Origin: Acidobacteriota bacterium
GTDB lineage: Bacteria > Acidobacteriota > Polarisedimenticolia > Gp22-AA2
DNA length: 9,116 nucleotides
Reading direction: 5' to 3'
Assembly: GCA_027297005.1 (NCBI GenBank)
Contig: JAPUIN010000340.1
Span: forward strand, 1 to 9,116
In this document: positions 1 through 7,143 of the stretch, one piece after another
Numbering within the stretch: the stretch's first letter is position 1
Layout of the letters: each line of letters begins with the position of its first letter
Program-made: the position numbers and the translations under genes
Notes under the pieces: model-generated
What the model saw: only the letters and a program-made list of their open reading frames with translations
Database searches by the model: none
What the model was told of the DNA's origin: nothing

Positions 1-94
1 GACTAAAGCGAACCGGTATCCGAAGGCCGTGATACACCCGCCCCCAGGCCGAAAGTCGCCGCCGCGGGGTTCGGACCAAGATCCCGACCGCAAT

Positions 95-1114
95 CTAACG
101 CCACGTACCGGTCAGCCGCTGCGAATGCGCCGAAGCGACGAGCAGATCCATCGAGCCGTCCCCGTCGAAGTCCCCCCCCGCCGCCTGTGATCCGAAGCGA
201 TCGGACGGGTCGCGACCGTACACGGTCAGAGCAGCCGACGAGACGGAGAGGATTGCACCGGCCGTGAATGCCGCTCCCCCCCCCTCGATCAGGTAGAAAG
301 TGCCGGCACCGGTCCGCGTTCCGTCCGGACCTCCGGCATCGGTTGCCGCGGTCAGGATGTCGTTCACCCCGTCGCCATCGATGTCGGCGGAGGAGACCCA
401 GCAGCCGAGGTGTCCGTCCTCGACGATCCCCTCAATCCGGGCCATCTCGAGGCCGGGAGGCGGGTTCAGCAGATCAACATCGCGCGGGATCGGCTGCCCG
501 CCGAACAGCACGTGCACGATCCCCGCGCCGCTCACGCCCCCCGCGTCCGCGAACGGTTCACCGATCAGGAGATCATCGACTCCGTCTCCATTGACGTCGG
601 CGGCATCGACCTCGCACCCGAGAAAGTTCGGCAGCCCGCCGCGGATGACGAATCCTCCCGCGGGAGCCGATCCGTCCTCGGCGAAGAGGATCTCCTGCCC
701 GAGATTGCCGTCGCTGAGCCACCCCTTGACCGTGTGGCTGTTGAACGGCGCGAACACCAGATCGGCGCGTCCATCGCCGTTCAGATCGCCGGCCGCCATC
801 GGCATACCCATGCCACCGGTGAAATTGGAGTTCGTGATGATCGTGATCTGGCCGGGCCGGGATCGCCCGGCCAGGTTCCAGATGACCGCGATCGCCTCCT
901 CGCAGAGGTTCCCCAGGCCGTTCAGGTTGTCGTCGAGCTGATCGGGGTTGGCGAGATGCGGGCAGTTGTCGATCGGATCAGACACTCCGTCACCGTCCCG
1001 ATCGGGCTCCGCCTGACCGTAGAGAGTTCCGTGGGCGAGGAGCAGCCCCAACAACAGCGCAGGAATGGGAAGCGCCGGGCGCGCCTCTCCCGATCGATCT
1101 CGATGGGGAGTCAT
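95..1114 (-). CDS. Secreted FG-GAP repeat protein with thrombospondin type 3 motif
   Basis: This 339-residue protein looks exported and calcium-binding. Residues about 15-36 form a hydrophobic signal peptide ending near GQA. Residues 38-71 form a thrombospondin type 3-like unit, with a DRDGDGVSD calcium loop and cysteines C51 and C71. Four Asp-rich loops of the integrin-alpha/FG-GAP type follow: DLNGDGRAD (110-118), DVNGDGVDD (173-181), DIDGDGVND (244-252) and DFDGDGSMD (315-323). The last three are preceded by LG/FG blade starts (LGCEV, LGCWV, FGSQA). Such repeats fold into beta-propellers, usually of seven blades, and often act in adhesion or surface binding; the role here is unknown. The protein stops at a TAG inside the last blade, before the expected closing strand, so it may be truncated. 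The ATG at 1114 has no clear Shine-Dalgarno sequence but lies just downstream of a good promoter. It is the last minus-strand gene, 74 nt after the selenoprotein gene. Confidence 0.85.
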   Translation of the reverse strand: MTPHRDRSGEARPALPIPALLLGLLLAHGTLYGQAEPDRDGDGVSDPIDNCPHLANPDQLDDNLNGLGNLCEEAIAVIWNLAGRSRPGQITIITNSNFTGGMGMPMAAGDLNGDGRADLVFAPFNSHTVKGWLSDGNLGQEILFAEDGSAPAGGFVIRGGLPNFLGCEVDAADVNGDGVDDLLIGEPFADAGGVSGAGIVHVLFGGQPIPRDVDLLNPPPGLEMARIEGIVEDGHLGCWVSSADIDGDGVNDILTAATDAGGPDGTRTGAGTFYLIEGGGAAFTAGAILSVSSAALTVYGRDPSDRFGSQAAGGDFDGDGSMDLLVASAHSQRLTGTWR

Positions 1115-1121
1115 CGGAACC

Positions 1122-1149
1122 TATATACAGCCAGATCGGGGTCGGTCAA
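1122..1149 (-). promoter_or_regulatory. Putative sigma70-type promoter of the FG-GAP gene
   Basis: On the minus strand, TTGACC (1149-1144) matches the -35 consensus at five of six bases. It is followed after 16 nt by TATATA (1127-1122), a four-of-six -10 match in otherwise GC-rich DNA. Only 7 nt separate the -10 box from the ATG at 1114, so transcription would start at or next to the start codon. That fits the lack of a clear Shine-Dalgarno site. The assignment rests on motif matches alone. Confidence 0.5.
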
Positions 1150-1150
1150 T

Positions 1151-1177
1151 CGGAATCCGCGCGGCCGGAAGACTCCG
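1151..1177 (-). terminator. Weak hairpin after the selenoprotein gene
   Basis: Just past the TAG at 1189, the minus-strand transcript can pair CGGAGUC with GAUUCCG (7 bp including one G-U) around a 13-nt GC-rich loop. No U-run follows, so it is not a standard intrinsic terminator. It could slow transcription or protect a 3' end. It lies directly upstream of the putative FG-GAP promoter. Confidence 0.2.
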
Positions 1178-1188
1178 ACGGGCGGGCG

Positions 1189-2235
1189 CTACAGCTGCAG
1201 CTCTTCGTCGATGATCGCCTTGAACGCCTCGAACGGTTGCGCCCCGTTGAGGAAGCGGCCGTTGATGAAGAACGCGGGCGTGCCGGTGACACCGACCTGG
1301 TTCCCCTGCTGATGATCCAGGGCGACGTCGCTCTTGTACGTGCCGGCCTCCAGGCAGGCGTTGAACTTCTCGGTGTCGAGCTTCAGCTCGACGGCGAATC
1401 TCTTGTACGCCTCTTTGCTCAGCGCGCGCTGGTTCGTGAAGATCTTGTCGTGAAAGTTCCAGAACTGATCCTGGGCGTGCGCGCACTGTGCGGCCTCGGC
1501 GGCCGGCGCCGCTTCCGAATGATTGGGGAGAGGGTAGTCGCGGTAGACCAGACGGATCTTGTCGCCGTACGTTTCGAAGATTTTATCGAGGGTCGGACCG
1601 ACCCTCGCACAGTATGGTCACTGAAAGTCGGAGAACTCGACGATCGTAATCGGCGCGTCCTCCGGCCCCTTGAAGGGATCATTGGCTGCGATGACCACCG
1701 GGGCGCGGGGCGCCTCGAGGGCGATCGTCACGCCGGCCTTCTTCTTCAGGCCGTCCACGAAGGCCGTTCTCGCTGCGTTGATCTTCTGACCCTGCAGGTA
1801 CTGGCGGATCTGAGCCTGCACCAGCTCGAGGGTCTTCCCGCCCAGCCGGGCGGAGTTGTCGTCGTAGTACTTCTTGACATCCTCCTCCGTGACCGCAGTG
1901 TTCGCAGCGTTGAGATGCTGCTCGTAGAGCTTCTCGACCGCCAGGCCCTGCTCGGCCGCCTCTTGCTCGACGAGGATGTCGGTGATCATCCGATCGAGCG
2001 CGGCGCGCCGGGCGGTATAGAGGCTCTGGTAGGCCTGCATGTTCGTCTTCATCGCCGCCTCGTCGATCTCCTCCACGGTGATCTTGCGATCGCCGACCTG
2101 GGCCGCGATGGCGGAGTTCCCCCCCCCCGTATCATCTTTACTTGCAGCCTCTCCCGAGGCCGCCCCGCAGGCCGTACCGCACAACAGCACGCCCGCGAGA
2201 AGGAACCCGCCCAGAAGGCGGTCTGATCTGCTCAT
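1189..2235 (-). CDS. Predicted selenocysteine-containing DsbA-like lipoprotein with SurA-N-like domain
   Basis: Read through the in-frame TGA at 1618-1620, this gene encodes 348 residues. Residues 1-23 form a lipoprotein-type signal (hydrophobic 7-19, Cys23 in a somewhat atypical GTAC lipobox). Residues about 45-175 are helical and resemble the N-terminal region of SurA/PpiC proteins (VGDRKITVEEIDEA), with no parvulin domain. Residues about 180-348 are a DsbA-like thioredoxin domain (Thioredoxin_4 type). Its active site reads FSDFQ-U-PYC with U206 and C209, where relatives have CPYC. The cis-proline loop is TGTPAFFING (P320), and C251 and C294 are further cysteines. The expected role is a thiol/selenol-disulfide oxidoreductase at the outer face of the inner membrane or in the periplasm. 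The start at 2235 was chosen because AAGGAGGA lies 10 nt upstream and the signal peptide begins there; the frame is open further upstream, but without these signals. A TGC/TGT-to-TGA mutation or sequencing error is the main alternative, but the intact downstream frame and the SECIS-like hairpin argue against it. Confidence 0.87.
1587..1607 (-). promoter_or_regulatory. Bacterial SECIS-like hairpin downstream of the UGA
   Basis: In the minus-strand mRNA, CGAGGGUC (1607-1600) pairs perfectly with GACCCUCG (1594-1587), an 8-bp stem closing the loop GGUCC (1599-1595). The loop begins 18 nt after the UGA, so GGU is the seventh codon after it. Bacterial SECIS elements lie inside the coding region just after the UGA and carry a conserved GG/GU in the apical loop that SelB reads. 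From memory, E. coli fdhF has the same 18-nt spacing and an AGGUCU loop. The bulged U found in the E. coli stem is missing here, where the stem is continuous. The hairpin also encodes RVGPTLD, so it must satisfy both RNA and protein constraints. Confidence 0.75.
1618..1620 (-). other. In-frame UGA read as selenocysteine (U206)
   Basis: The minus-strand codon is TGA, between CAG (Gln205) and CCA (Pro207). The DsbA/Thioredoxin_4 family motif at this place is FSDFQCPYC, so TGA replaces the nucleophilic cysteine and nothing else. The frame then runs uninterrupted to TAG at 1189-1191. This is the classic signature of a cysteine-to-selenocysteine position. Incorporation needs SelB and tRNA-Sec encoded elsewhere. 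Confidence 0.85.
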
Positions 2236-2440
2236 CGGCTCGCGATCCTCCTTCTCAATCTCAATGGAACCCGCAAAGGGTACCAGATACCCGCACCAGG
2301 GGCCACCGGTCATCAGAGGTCGAAGATAGGTCCCATCCCGGCGGCCGGCAAGGCGCTCCCCCCCGTCTCCGCCTGCCGGCAAGGCTCGGGGCCGCCTGTC
2401 GGATCAGCGCCGCCAGGTCTTACCCGGCGGCCGGCGGGGG
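2236..2440. repeat. 205-nt intergenic region with GC-rich direct repeats
   Basis: I find no gene in this stretch between the peptidase stop and the selenoprotein start. It holds a 13-bp direct repeat, CCCGGCGGCCGGC, at 2337-2349 and 2423-2435. An 11-bp direct repeat, GCCGGCAAGGC, lies at 2344-2354 and 2375-2385. A small inverted repeat, GGGTA-N5-TACCC, lies at 2278-2292 close to the start of the selenoprotein gene. Several GC-rich hairpins are possible after the peptidase stop, but none has a U-run. A promoter for the selenoprotein gene would be expected here, yet I see no convincing -35/-10 pair. Confidence 0.55.
2246..2253 (-). promoter_or_regulatory. Strong Shine-Dalgarno site deciding the selenoprotein start
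   Basis: AAGGAGGA on the minus strand is almost a full anti-16S match and lies 10 nt before the ATG at 2235. The frame is open upstream as far as an ATG at 2382, but the extra 49 residues are low-complexity and lack a signal peptide. This site therefore places the start at 2235, where the lipoprotein signal begins. Confidence 0.8.
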
Positions 2441-4405
2441 TTAGCCGGCGTACTCCAGGACCTCGTCGAGCGAGCGGGTCGAGACCGGGTGGTAGAGGGA
2501 GCGCGCCCGGCGATAGATCTCGAGCGCGCGCTGCTTCCCCTGCGCGGTCTTCGCCATCTCGGTGTAGAGAGGCTTGAGGAACTTGCGGCGCCCCTGCTCG
2601 GTCAGGAACTTCTCGAGCGCCGGGGCGGCCGGCTGATATCCGGCCCGGATCGTCTTCTTGAGCCACTCGAACAGGATCTCGGAGTTTCCAATGGCGGAGA
2701 GGGACCAGGCGGCGTCGAGCTCCCCCATGCGGACGGCGTCGAGGTCGTCCGGGAGGGCGCGGATGAAATGCTGCCACTCCTGCGTCGACCATTCGCCGCC
2801 GGGCAGTTCGGCCGCCGGCTTGCTGCCGTCCAGAAAGGCGCGCGCCTCGGCCTCGGCCAGGACGAACGCATCGCTCTGCGGCTCGGGCGCATTGTCCGGC
2901 AGGCCCGGTTCGTAGAGCCACTCGCGTACCTTCACCGCCTCGACCCGCGCGTCATCGCCGCCGAACAGCTCGGCCCGGATCGCCTGTTCAAAGTCGGCGG
3001 TCGTGCGACTCGTGAACGCGTTCTCGTCGAACCAGCGACGCAGGAAGAGATCGATCTGCTCGCGTCCCGTTTCCCGTTCGAGCAGGCTCAGGAAGAGGAA
3101 CCCCTTCTCGTACGGCACCCGGCTGAAGGCGTCATCGGGGTCACGCCCCTCGAGCGACGCGTTGTACAGCGTCGTGAATCCGGGATCCTCCTCCAGCATC
3201 TCCTTCATGTCGACGAGCAGATTCTGCTTGCCGAGGACCGAGATCATGTCGGATCGCTTCTTTCCGTAGACCTCCTCCAGGATACGGCGTTCGAGGTAGG
3301 TCGTGAACCCCTCGTTCAGCCAGAAGTCGGCCCACGTGGCGTTGGTGACCAGGTTGCCGGACCACGAGTGCGCCAGCTCGTGAGCGATCAGTGAGGTCAG
3401 CGATCGATCCCCCGCGAGCACCGTCGGTGTGGCGAAGGTCAGCCGCGGGTTCTCCATGCCGCCGAACGGGAAGCTGGGGGGGAGGACCAGGATGTCGTAG
3501 CGCTCCCAGCGGTACGGCCCGTACATCTTCTCGGTGGCGTCGATCATCGCCTCGGTGTCGGCGAATTCCCACGCCGCCTTCTCGACGATCGAAGGCTCGG
3601 CGTAGACGCCGGAACGCGGCCCCATCGACTTGAAGGCGATATCGCCGACGGCGATGGCGATCAGGTAGGAGGGGATCGGCTGCGGCATTTCGAAGTCGAA
3701 CGCCATCAGATCGCCGACGCGCTGCGGCTCGGGATCCTGGCGCGCCGCCATCACGGCGTTCAGCCCCTCGGGCACTCGGACGCGAGCGTTGTAGGTGACG
3801 CGCACCGCCGGCGAGTCCTGGCACGGGAGCATCGTCCGCGCGAGGATCGCCTGGGCCTGTGAGAACAGGTACGGCTTCTCGCCTCCTGCCGTCTGTTCCG
3901 GCTTCAGCCATTGCAACGCTCCGGCCTCGGGGCTCGTCCTGTACCTGATGACGACCCGTGTCTCGTCGCCCGGCACCTGAATGCTGAGGGCGCGGCCGAA
4001 GGCGGGGTGATCGTGGGGGAAGTCGTACGGGATCGCCGTGCCGTCCTCCGTCGTGATCTCTTCGATCGTCAAATCCCTCGTGTCGAGAATGAGCGGCTTG
4101 CCCGCCGCGTCCGTCGCGCGCTGGATAGTCCAGGTGACCTGTCCCCGGATCTCGCGCGCGTCGAAATCGATCACCCAGTCGATGTCGGCATGCGTGACGC
4201 GGACGTCACCCGGACGACCGAAGGAGTGCATATCATTCACGGTGATCATCTCGACGGCCGCCGTTCCGGCAGCCTCGCCAGGCCCGCCGTCCGGACCGCT
4301 GCCGGGACCACCGGCGGGGCATGCCATGAGCATGACAGCGCAGAAGAGCAACGCGAGAAAAGTTCCCATCGTGTGAATGGATCGCGATCGGCACGCAGCG
4401 GTCAT
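2441..4405 (-). CDS. M1 family metalloaminopeptidase, leukotriene A4 hydrolase-like, predicted lipoprotein
   Basis: This 654-residue zinc peptidase of the M1 family would cleave N-terminal residues from peptides. The zinc motif is HELAH (342-346), with the third ligand E365 in LNEGF, the exact HEXXH-X18-E spacing. The substrate-binding GGMEN exopeptidase motif is at 315-319. The transition-state tyrosine is Y432 in PYEKG, as in leukotriene A4 hydrolase. Residues about 510-654 match the helical C-terminal domain of that subfamily, including RRKFLKPLY near 606-614, which resembles its carboxylate-binding region. Residues 17-29 end in a good lipobox, LMAC with Cys29, so the enzyme is probably anchored to a membrane outside the cytoplasm. 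The start at 4405 has GGGAG 9 nt upstream; the internal ATG at 4369 has none. It begins 50 nt after the kinase stop and is probably co-transcribed with it. Epoxide hydrolase activity is not implied in bacteria. Confidence 0.93.
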   Translation of the reverse strand: MTAACRSRSIHTMGTFLALLFCAVMLMACPAGGPGSGPDGGPGEAAGTAAVEMITVNDMHSFGRPGDVRVTHADIDWVIDFDAREIRGQVTWTIQRATDAAGKPLILDTRDLTIEEITTEDGTAIPYDFPHDHPAFGRALSIQVPGDETRVVIRYRTSPEAGALQWLKPEQTAGGEKPYLFSQAQAILARTMLPCQDSPAVRVTYNARVRVPEGLNAVMAARQDPEPQRVGDLMAFDFEMPQPIPSYLIAIAVGDIAFKSMGPRSGVYAEPSIVEKAAWEFADTEAMIDATEKMYGPYRWERYDILVLPPSFPFGGMENPRLTFATPTVLAGDRSLTSLIAHELAHSWSGNLVTNATWADFWLNEGFTTYLERRILEEVYGKKRSDMISVLGKQNLLVDMKEMLEEDPGFTTLYNASLEGRDPDDAFSRVPYEKGFLFLSLLERETGREQIDLFLRRWFDENAFTSRTTADFEQAIRAELFGGDDARVEAVKVREWLYEPGLPDNAPEPQSDAFVLAEAEARAFLDGSKPAAELPGGEWSTQEWQHFIRALPDDLDAVRMGELDAAWSLSAIGNSEILFEWLKKTIRAGYQPAAPALEKFLTEQGRRKFLKPLYTEMAKTAQGKQRALEIYRRARSLYHPVSTRSLDEVLEYAG

Positions 4406-4455
4406 GTCGGCAGTCTCCCGGTTCGGTCGATTGGGGGATGACGGGTGGTTTACGG

Positions 4456-7143
4456 CTACCGATCCCTCAGCGCCTCGGTCCAGTTCAACATGATCGAGAT
4501 CGGATGGCTCTCGCCGGTCTCGGTGCCGATCGCGACGAGCGCGCGCTGTCCGGTCGGGCTCACATCGCCGTCGACGATGCGTTCATTCCTGAACAGCTCG
4601 ACCGGTGTGCCCACGCTGATCGTATCCGCGCCCGCCTGGATGTTGACCGCCATGACCCTGGAGCCCGGGCCGGTGTAGATGATCTCCGTCCCGTTCTTCG
4701 TCCATCCGGGGCCGTTTCCGCCCCCCTTGGAGATCTGCCACTTGCCACCGGGACCGGGGAACGGGGCGACGTAGACCTCATAGGTTCCGGATTCATCCGA
4801 CACGTAGGCGAGCCACCGGTCGTCCGGCGACAGGACACCGGAGCGCTCTTCGAACTCCGTCTGCAGGAACGGCTTCGCCTCTTTCCCGTCGCCAAGCTCG
4901 AGCAGGTAGATATCAACGTCGGTCCGACCTTGCGGATCGAATCGATCGAACAGGATCGATTTGCCGTCGCGGGTCCACGAGGTCGGCACCTTGAACTCAT
5001 CTCCCTCGAGCAGGAGCTCCGCCTGGCCGGCCCCGCTAGCCGCCTTGATGTAAAGATTGGGGTAGACATTCGTGACCGCGCTGTAGACGATCCGCTCGCC
5101 ATCGAGTGACCAGAGCGGCGCGTACTCGCTCAGCTTGCCGAAGGTGAAGCGGGTCGCCACCTCGCGCCCCAGCTCGTAGATCCAGAGGTCGCTCGTTCCC
5201 GTGTCCAAGTCGTTGATACTCACCGCCACCCTCGTCTCGTCGGGAGAGAGCGCAATATTCTGGTAGGTGGACGGCTCGCCGATCGATTCACCTGCCTGTC
5301 CATCGCGGTCGATCCAGGTCAGCGTCGAGGTCGGATCGACGAACCCGGCGCGGTAGACGAGGGTTCCGTTACCCGAGACCGAGAAAAGCGCCCGGAAATA
5401 AGGCGGCTCGTACTGGATATTATTGGCGATCGGTGACGGATCGGCGGTGAACTCCAGAGTGTCGGGGTCGAAGGGATGGGCCAGCAGCACTTTGTCGCGG
5501 ACGTAGAGGAGGTGCCCGTTCGAATAGGACGCGTTGGATCGAGCGTGCACGAGGAGCTTCTTCTCTTTTGACTCGATGTCGGCGACGAAGACGGCGTGCG
5601 TCTCGCTGCCCGACTCCGTGCCGTGCCCTCCCGCGAAATAGAGGAAGTGCCGGCCGTCAGGCAGGAAGGTCGCGAAGCGGTGCGTCGTCTCGTTGCGCGA
5701 CTTGTCGATCTCGGTGACCTGCTCCGGTTTCCCTCCTCCCGCCGGGATGCGGTGAATCGGCTCGAGCGTGGTCGGTGAGAACAGGATGACGCCGTCCTCG
5801 TTCCACGCCCCGGGGCGGCCGTTCGACGCGTCGGCGAGGACCAGGGCCGGCGAGCCGGCCAGATCGATCTTCTTCAGCTTGGCGCTGGAGAAGAACGCGA
5901 TGAACCGGCTGTCAGGGGACCAGAACGGATGCTCGCCGTCCTCCGTGCCAGGGAGCGGACGCGCCTCGGGCTCGTCAAGCGCTCGCACCCACAGGTGACG
6001 CTTACCGTCCTCGCTGCGCGCGGCGAAGGTCACGTGCCGGCCGTCGGGGGAGATCGTCAGCGAGCCGCTGTTGCCGCCGCCGAGGGTGAACTCGGCCGCC
6101 GGCTCGCGCGGCGCAACGATAGACGTTCGCACGAGACGCCTCTCGGGGGGGGCCGGACGAAACACTGCCCATCCGGCGACGAGGGTGACGACCAGCCCGC
6201 CGGCGACCCCGGCCATCGTCCAGGCGAGCCGCTCGCGCGTGCGCCGACGCGATGCCACCGGAATAGGAACTCCGGCCTGCGACCCGGCCTCGGCGATCCA
6301 GCGCAACTCGAGCAGCACGTCGTGCATCGTCTGCCTGCGCTCCTCGGGATCTTTGGCGAGGCAGGTCTTCACCAGGCGGCTGAGGCCGGGCGGCGTCATC
6401 GGCGCCAGCGTCGCGATCGGGCGCGGCTCTTCCTTCATGATCGAGCCGATCAGGCTCGCCTGCGTCTTGCCGTCGAACGCCTTTTTCGCCGTCACCATCT
6501 CGTACATCACCGTGCCGAACGAGAAGATGTCGCTGCGCGCGTCGGCCGGGCTCCCCTCGATCTGCTCGGGGGACATGTACTGGAAGGTGCCGACGATCGT
6601 CCCTTCGGCCGTCAGCGGGCTCGCCATCGTCGGCGAGGCGCTCAGGCCCGTGGTCGACACCGACGGCTCGGCGCTCTTCGCCAGCCCGAAGTCGAGCAGC
6701 TTCGCGCCCGACTTGGTGAGCATGATGTTCGCCGGCTTCAGGTCGCGGTGGATCACCCCCTGGCGGTGCGCCTTGTCGAGGGCATCGGCGATCTCGATGG
6801 CGTGGCGCAGAAACTCGTTCGGCGGCAGCGGCCCGCGCTCCAGCCGTTCGGCGAGCGTCTCCCCCTCGAGATGCTCCATCACGAGAAAGTCGACGCCGTC
6901 CTGGTGGCCGATGTCGTACAGTGTGCAGATGTGCGGGTGGTTGAGGCCGGAGATCGCCCGCGCCTCGCGCTCGAGCCGCTGGCGGAGATCCGGGTTGGAG
7001 GAGAGATGGCTTGGCAGGACCTTCACCGCCACGATGCGGTCGAGCCGCGTGTCGCGGGCACGATAGACCTCTCCCATCCCCCCCGCACCGGCGGGTTCGA
7101 TAATCTCGTACGGGCCCAGACGTTTTCCGGCAGACAGAGACAT
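4456..7143 (-). CDS. Transmembrane Ser/Thr protein kinase with C-terminal WD40/TolB-like propeller
   Basis: This 895-residue protein has a complete PknB-type (Hanks) kinase domain at about 11-285. The Gly-rich loop is GAGGMGEVY (19-27) and the ATP-binding lysine is K41 in VAVK. The catalytic loop is HRDLKPAN (132-139, D134), the metal-binding motif is DFG (151-153), and SPE at 191-193 replaces the usual APE. A single membrane helix spans about 308-328. The remaining roughly 560 residues carry repeated [12 protein letters not shown] and [14 protein letters not shown] blades, typical of PD40/TolB-type beta-propellers, and should lie outside the cytoplasm. This fusion is common in Acidobacteriota and relatives and suggests sensing of an external ligand or partner. 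The ATG at 7143 was chosen because the conserved kinase N-terminus starts there; a TTG at 7224 would add 27 unlikely residues. No Shine-Dalgarno site precedes 7143. The substrates are unknown. Confidence 0.93.
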   Translation of the reverse strand: MSLSAGKRLGPYEIIEPAGAGGMGEVYRARDTRLDRIVAVKVLPSHLSSNPDLRQRLEREARAISGLNHPHICTLYDIGHQDGVDFLVMEHLEGETLAERLERGPLPPNEFLRHAIEIADALDKAHRQGVIHRDLKPANIMLTKSGAKLLDFGLAKSAEPSVSTTGLSASPTMASPLTAEGTIVGTFQYMSPEQIEGSPADARSDIFSFGTVMYEMVTAKKAFDGKTQASLIGSIMKEEPRPIATLAPMTPPGLSRLVKTCLAKDPEERRQTMHDVLLELRWIAEAGSQAGVPIPVASRRRTRERLAWTMAGVAGGLVVTLVAGWAVFRPAPPERRLVRTSIVAPREPAAEFTLGGGNSGSLTISPDGRHVTFAARSEDGKRHLWVRALDEPEARPLPGTEDGEHPFWSPDSRFIAFFSSAKLKKIDLAGSPALVLADASNGRPGAWNEDGVILFSPTTLEPIHRIPAGGGKPEQVTEIDKSRNETTHRFATFLPDGRHFLYFAGGHGTESGSETHAVFVADIESKEKKLLVHARSNASYSNGHLLYVRDKVLLAHPFDPDTLEFTADPSPIANNIQYEPPYFRALFSVSGNGTLVYRAGFVDPTSTLTWIDRDGQAGESIGEPSTYQNIALSPDETRVAVSINDLDTGTSDLWIYELGREVATRFTFGKLSEYAPLWSLDGERIVYSAVTNVYPNLYIKAASGAGQAELLLEGDEFKVPTSWTRDGKSILFDRFDPQGRTDVDIYLLELGDGKEAKPFLQTEFEERSGVLSPDDRWLAYVSDESGTYEVYVAPFPGPGGKWQISKGGGNGPGWTKNGTEIIYTGPGSRVMAVNIQAGADTISVGTPVELFRNERIVDGDVSPTGQRALVAIGTETGESHPISIMLNWTEALRDR

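Noticed and set aside
1..94. Possible continuation of the FG-GAP protein or another gene at the left edge.
   Set aside because: Translating all three minus-strand frames after the stop gives no recognisable blade, and the plus strand shows no start with a ribosome site.
410..1312. Open frame of 300 codons on the plus strand.
   Set aside because: It is antisense to the FG-GAP gene and part of the selenoprotein gene. No signal peptide, domain or convincing start site is seen.
1121..1486. An open minus-strand frame of 121 codons downstream of the TGA that could pass for a separate gene.
   Set aside because: It is out of frame with the DsbA reading, is Arg-rich and has no recognisable domain. 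The frame continuous with the upstream protein explains the region far better.
1618..1620. Frameshift as the explanation for the split DsbA gene.
   Set aside because: The reading frame is identical before and after the TGA and no residue is missing from the motif, so only a codon change needs explaining.
1237..2226. Long open frame of 329 codons on the plus strand.
   Set aside because: It lies opposite the selenoprotein gene. Its protein is a compositional shadow rich in Arg, Leu, Val and Gly, with no domain.
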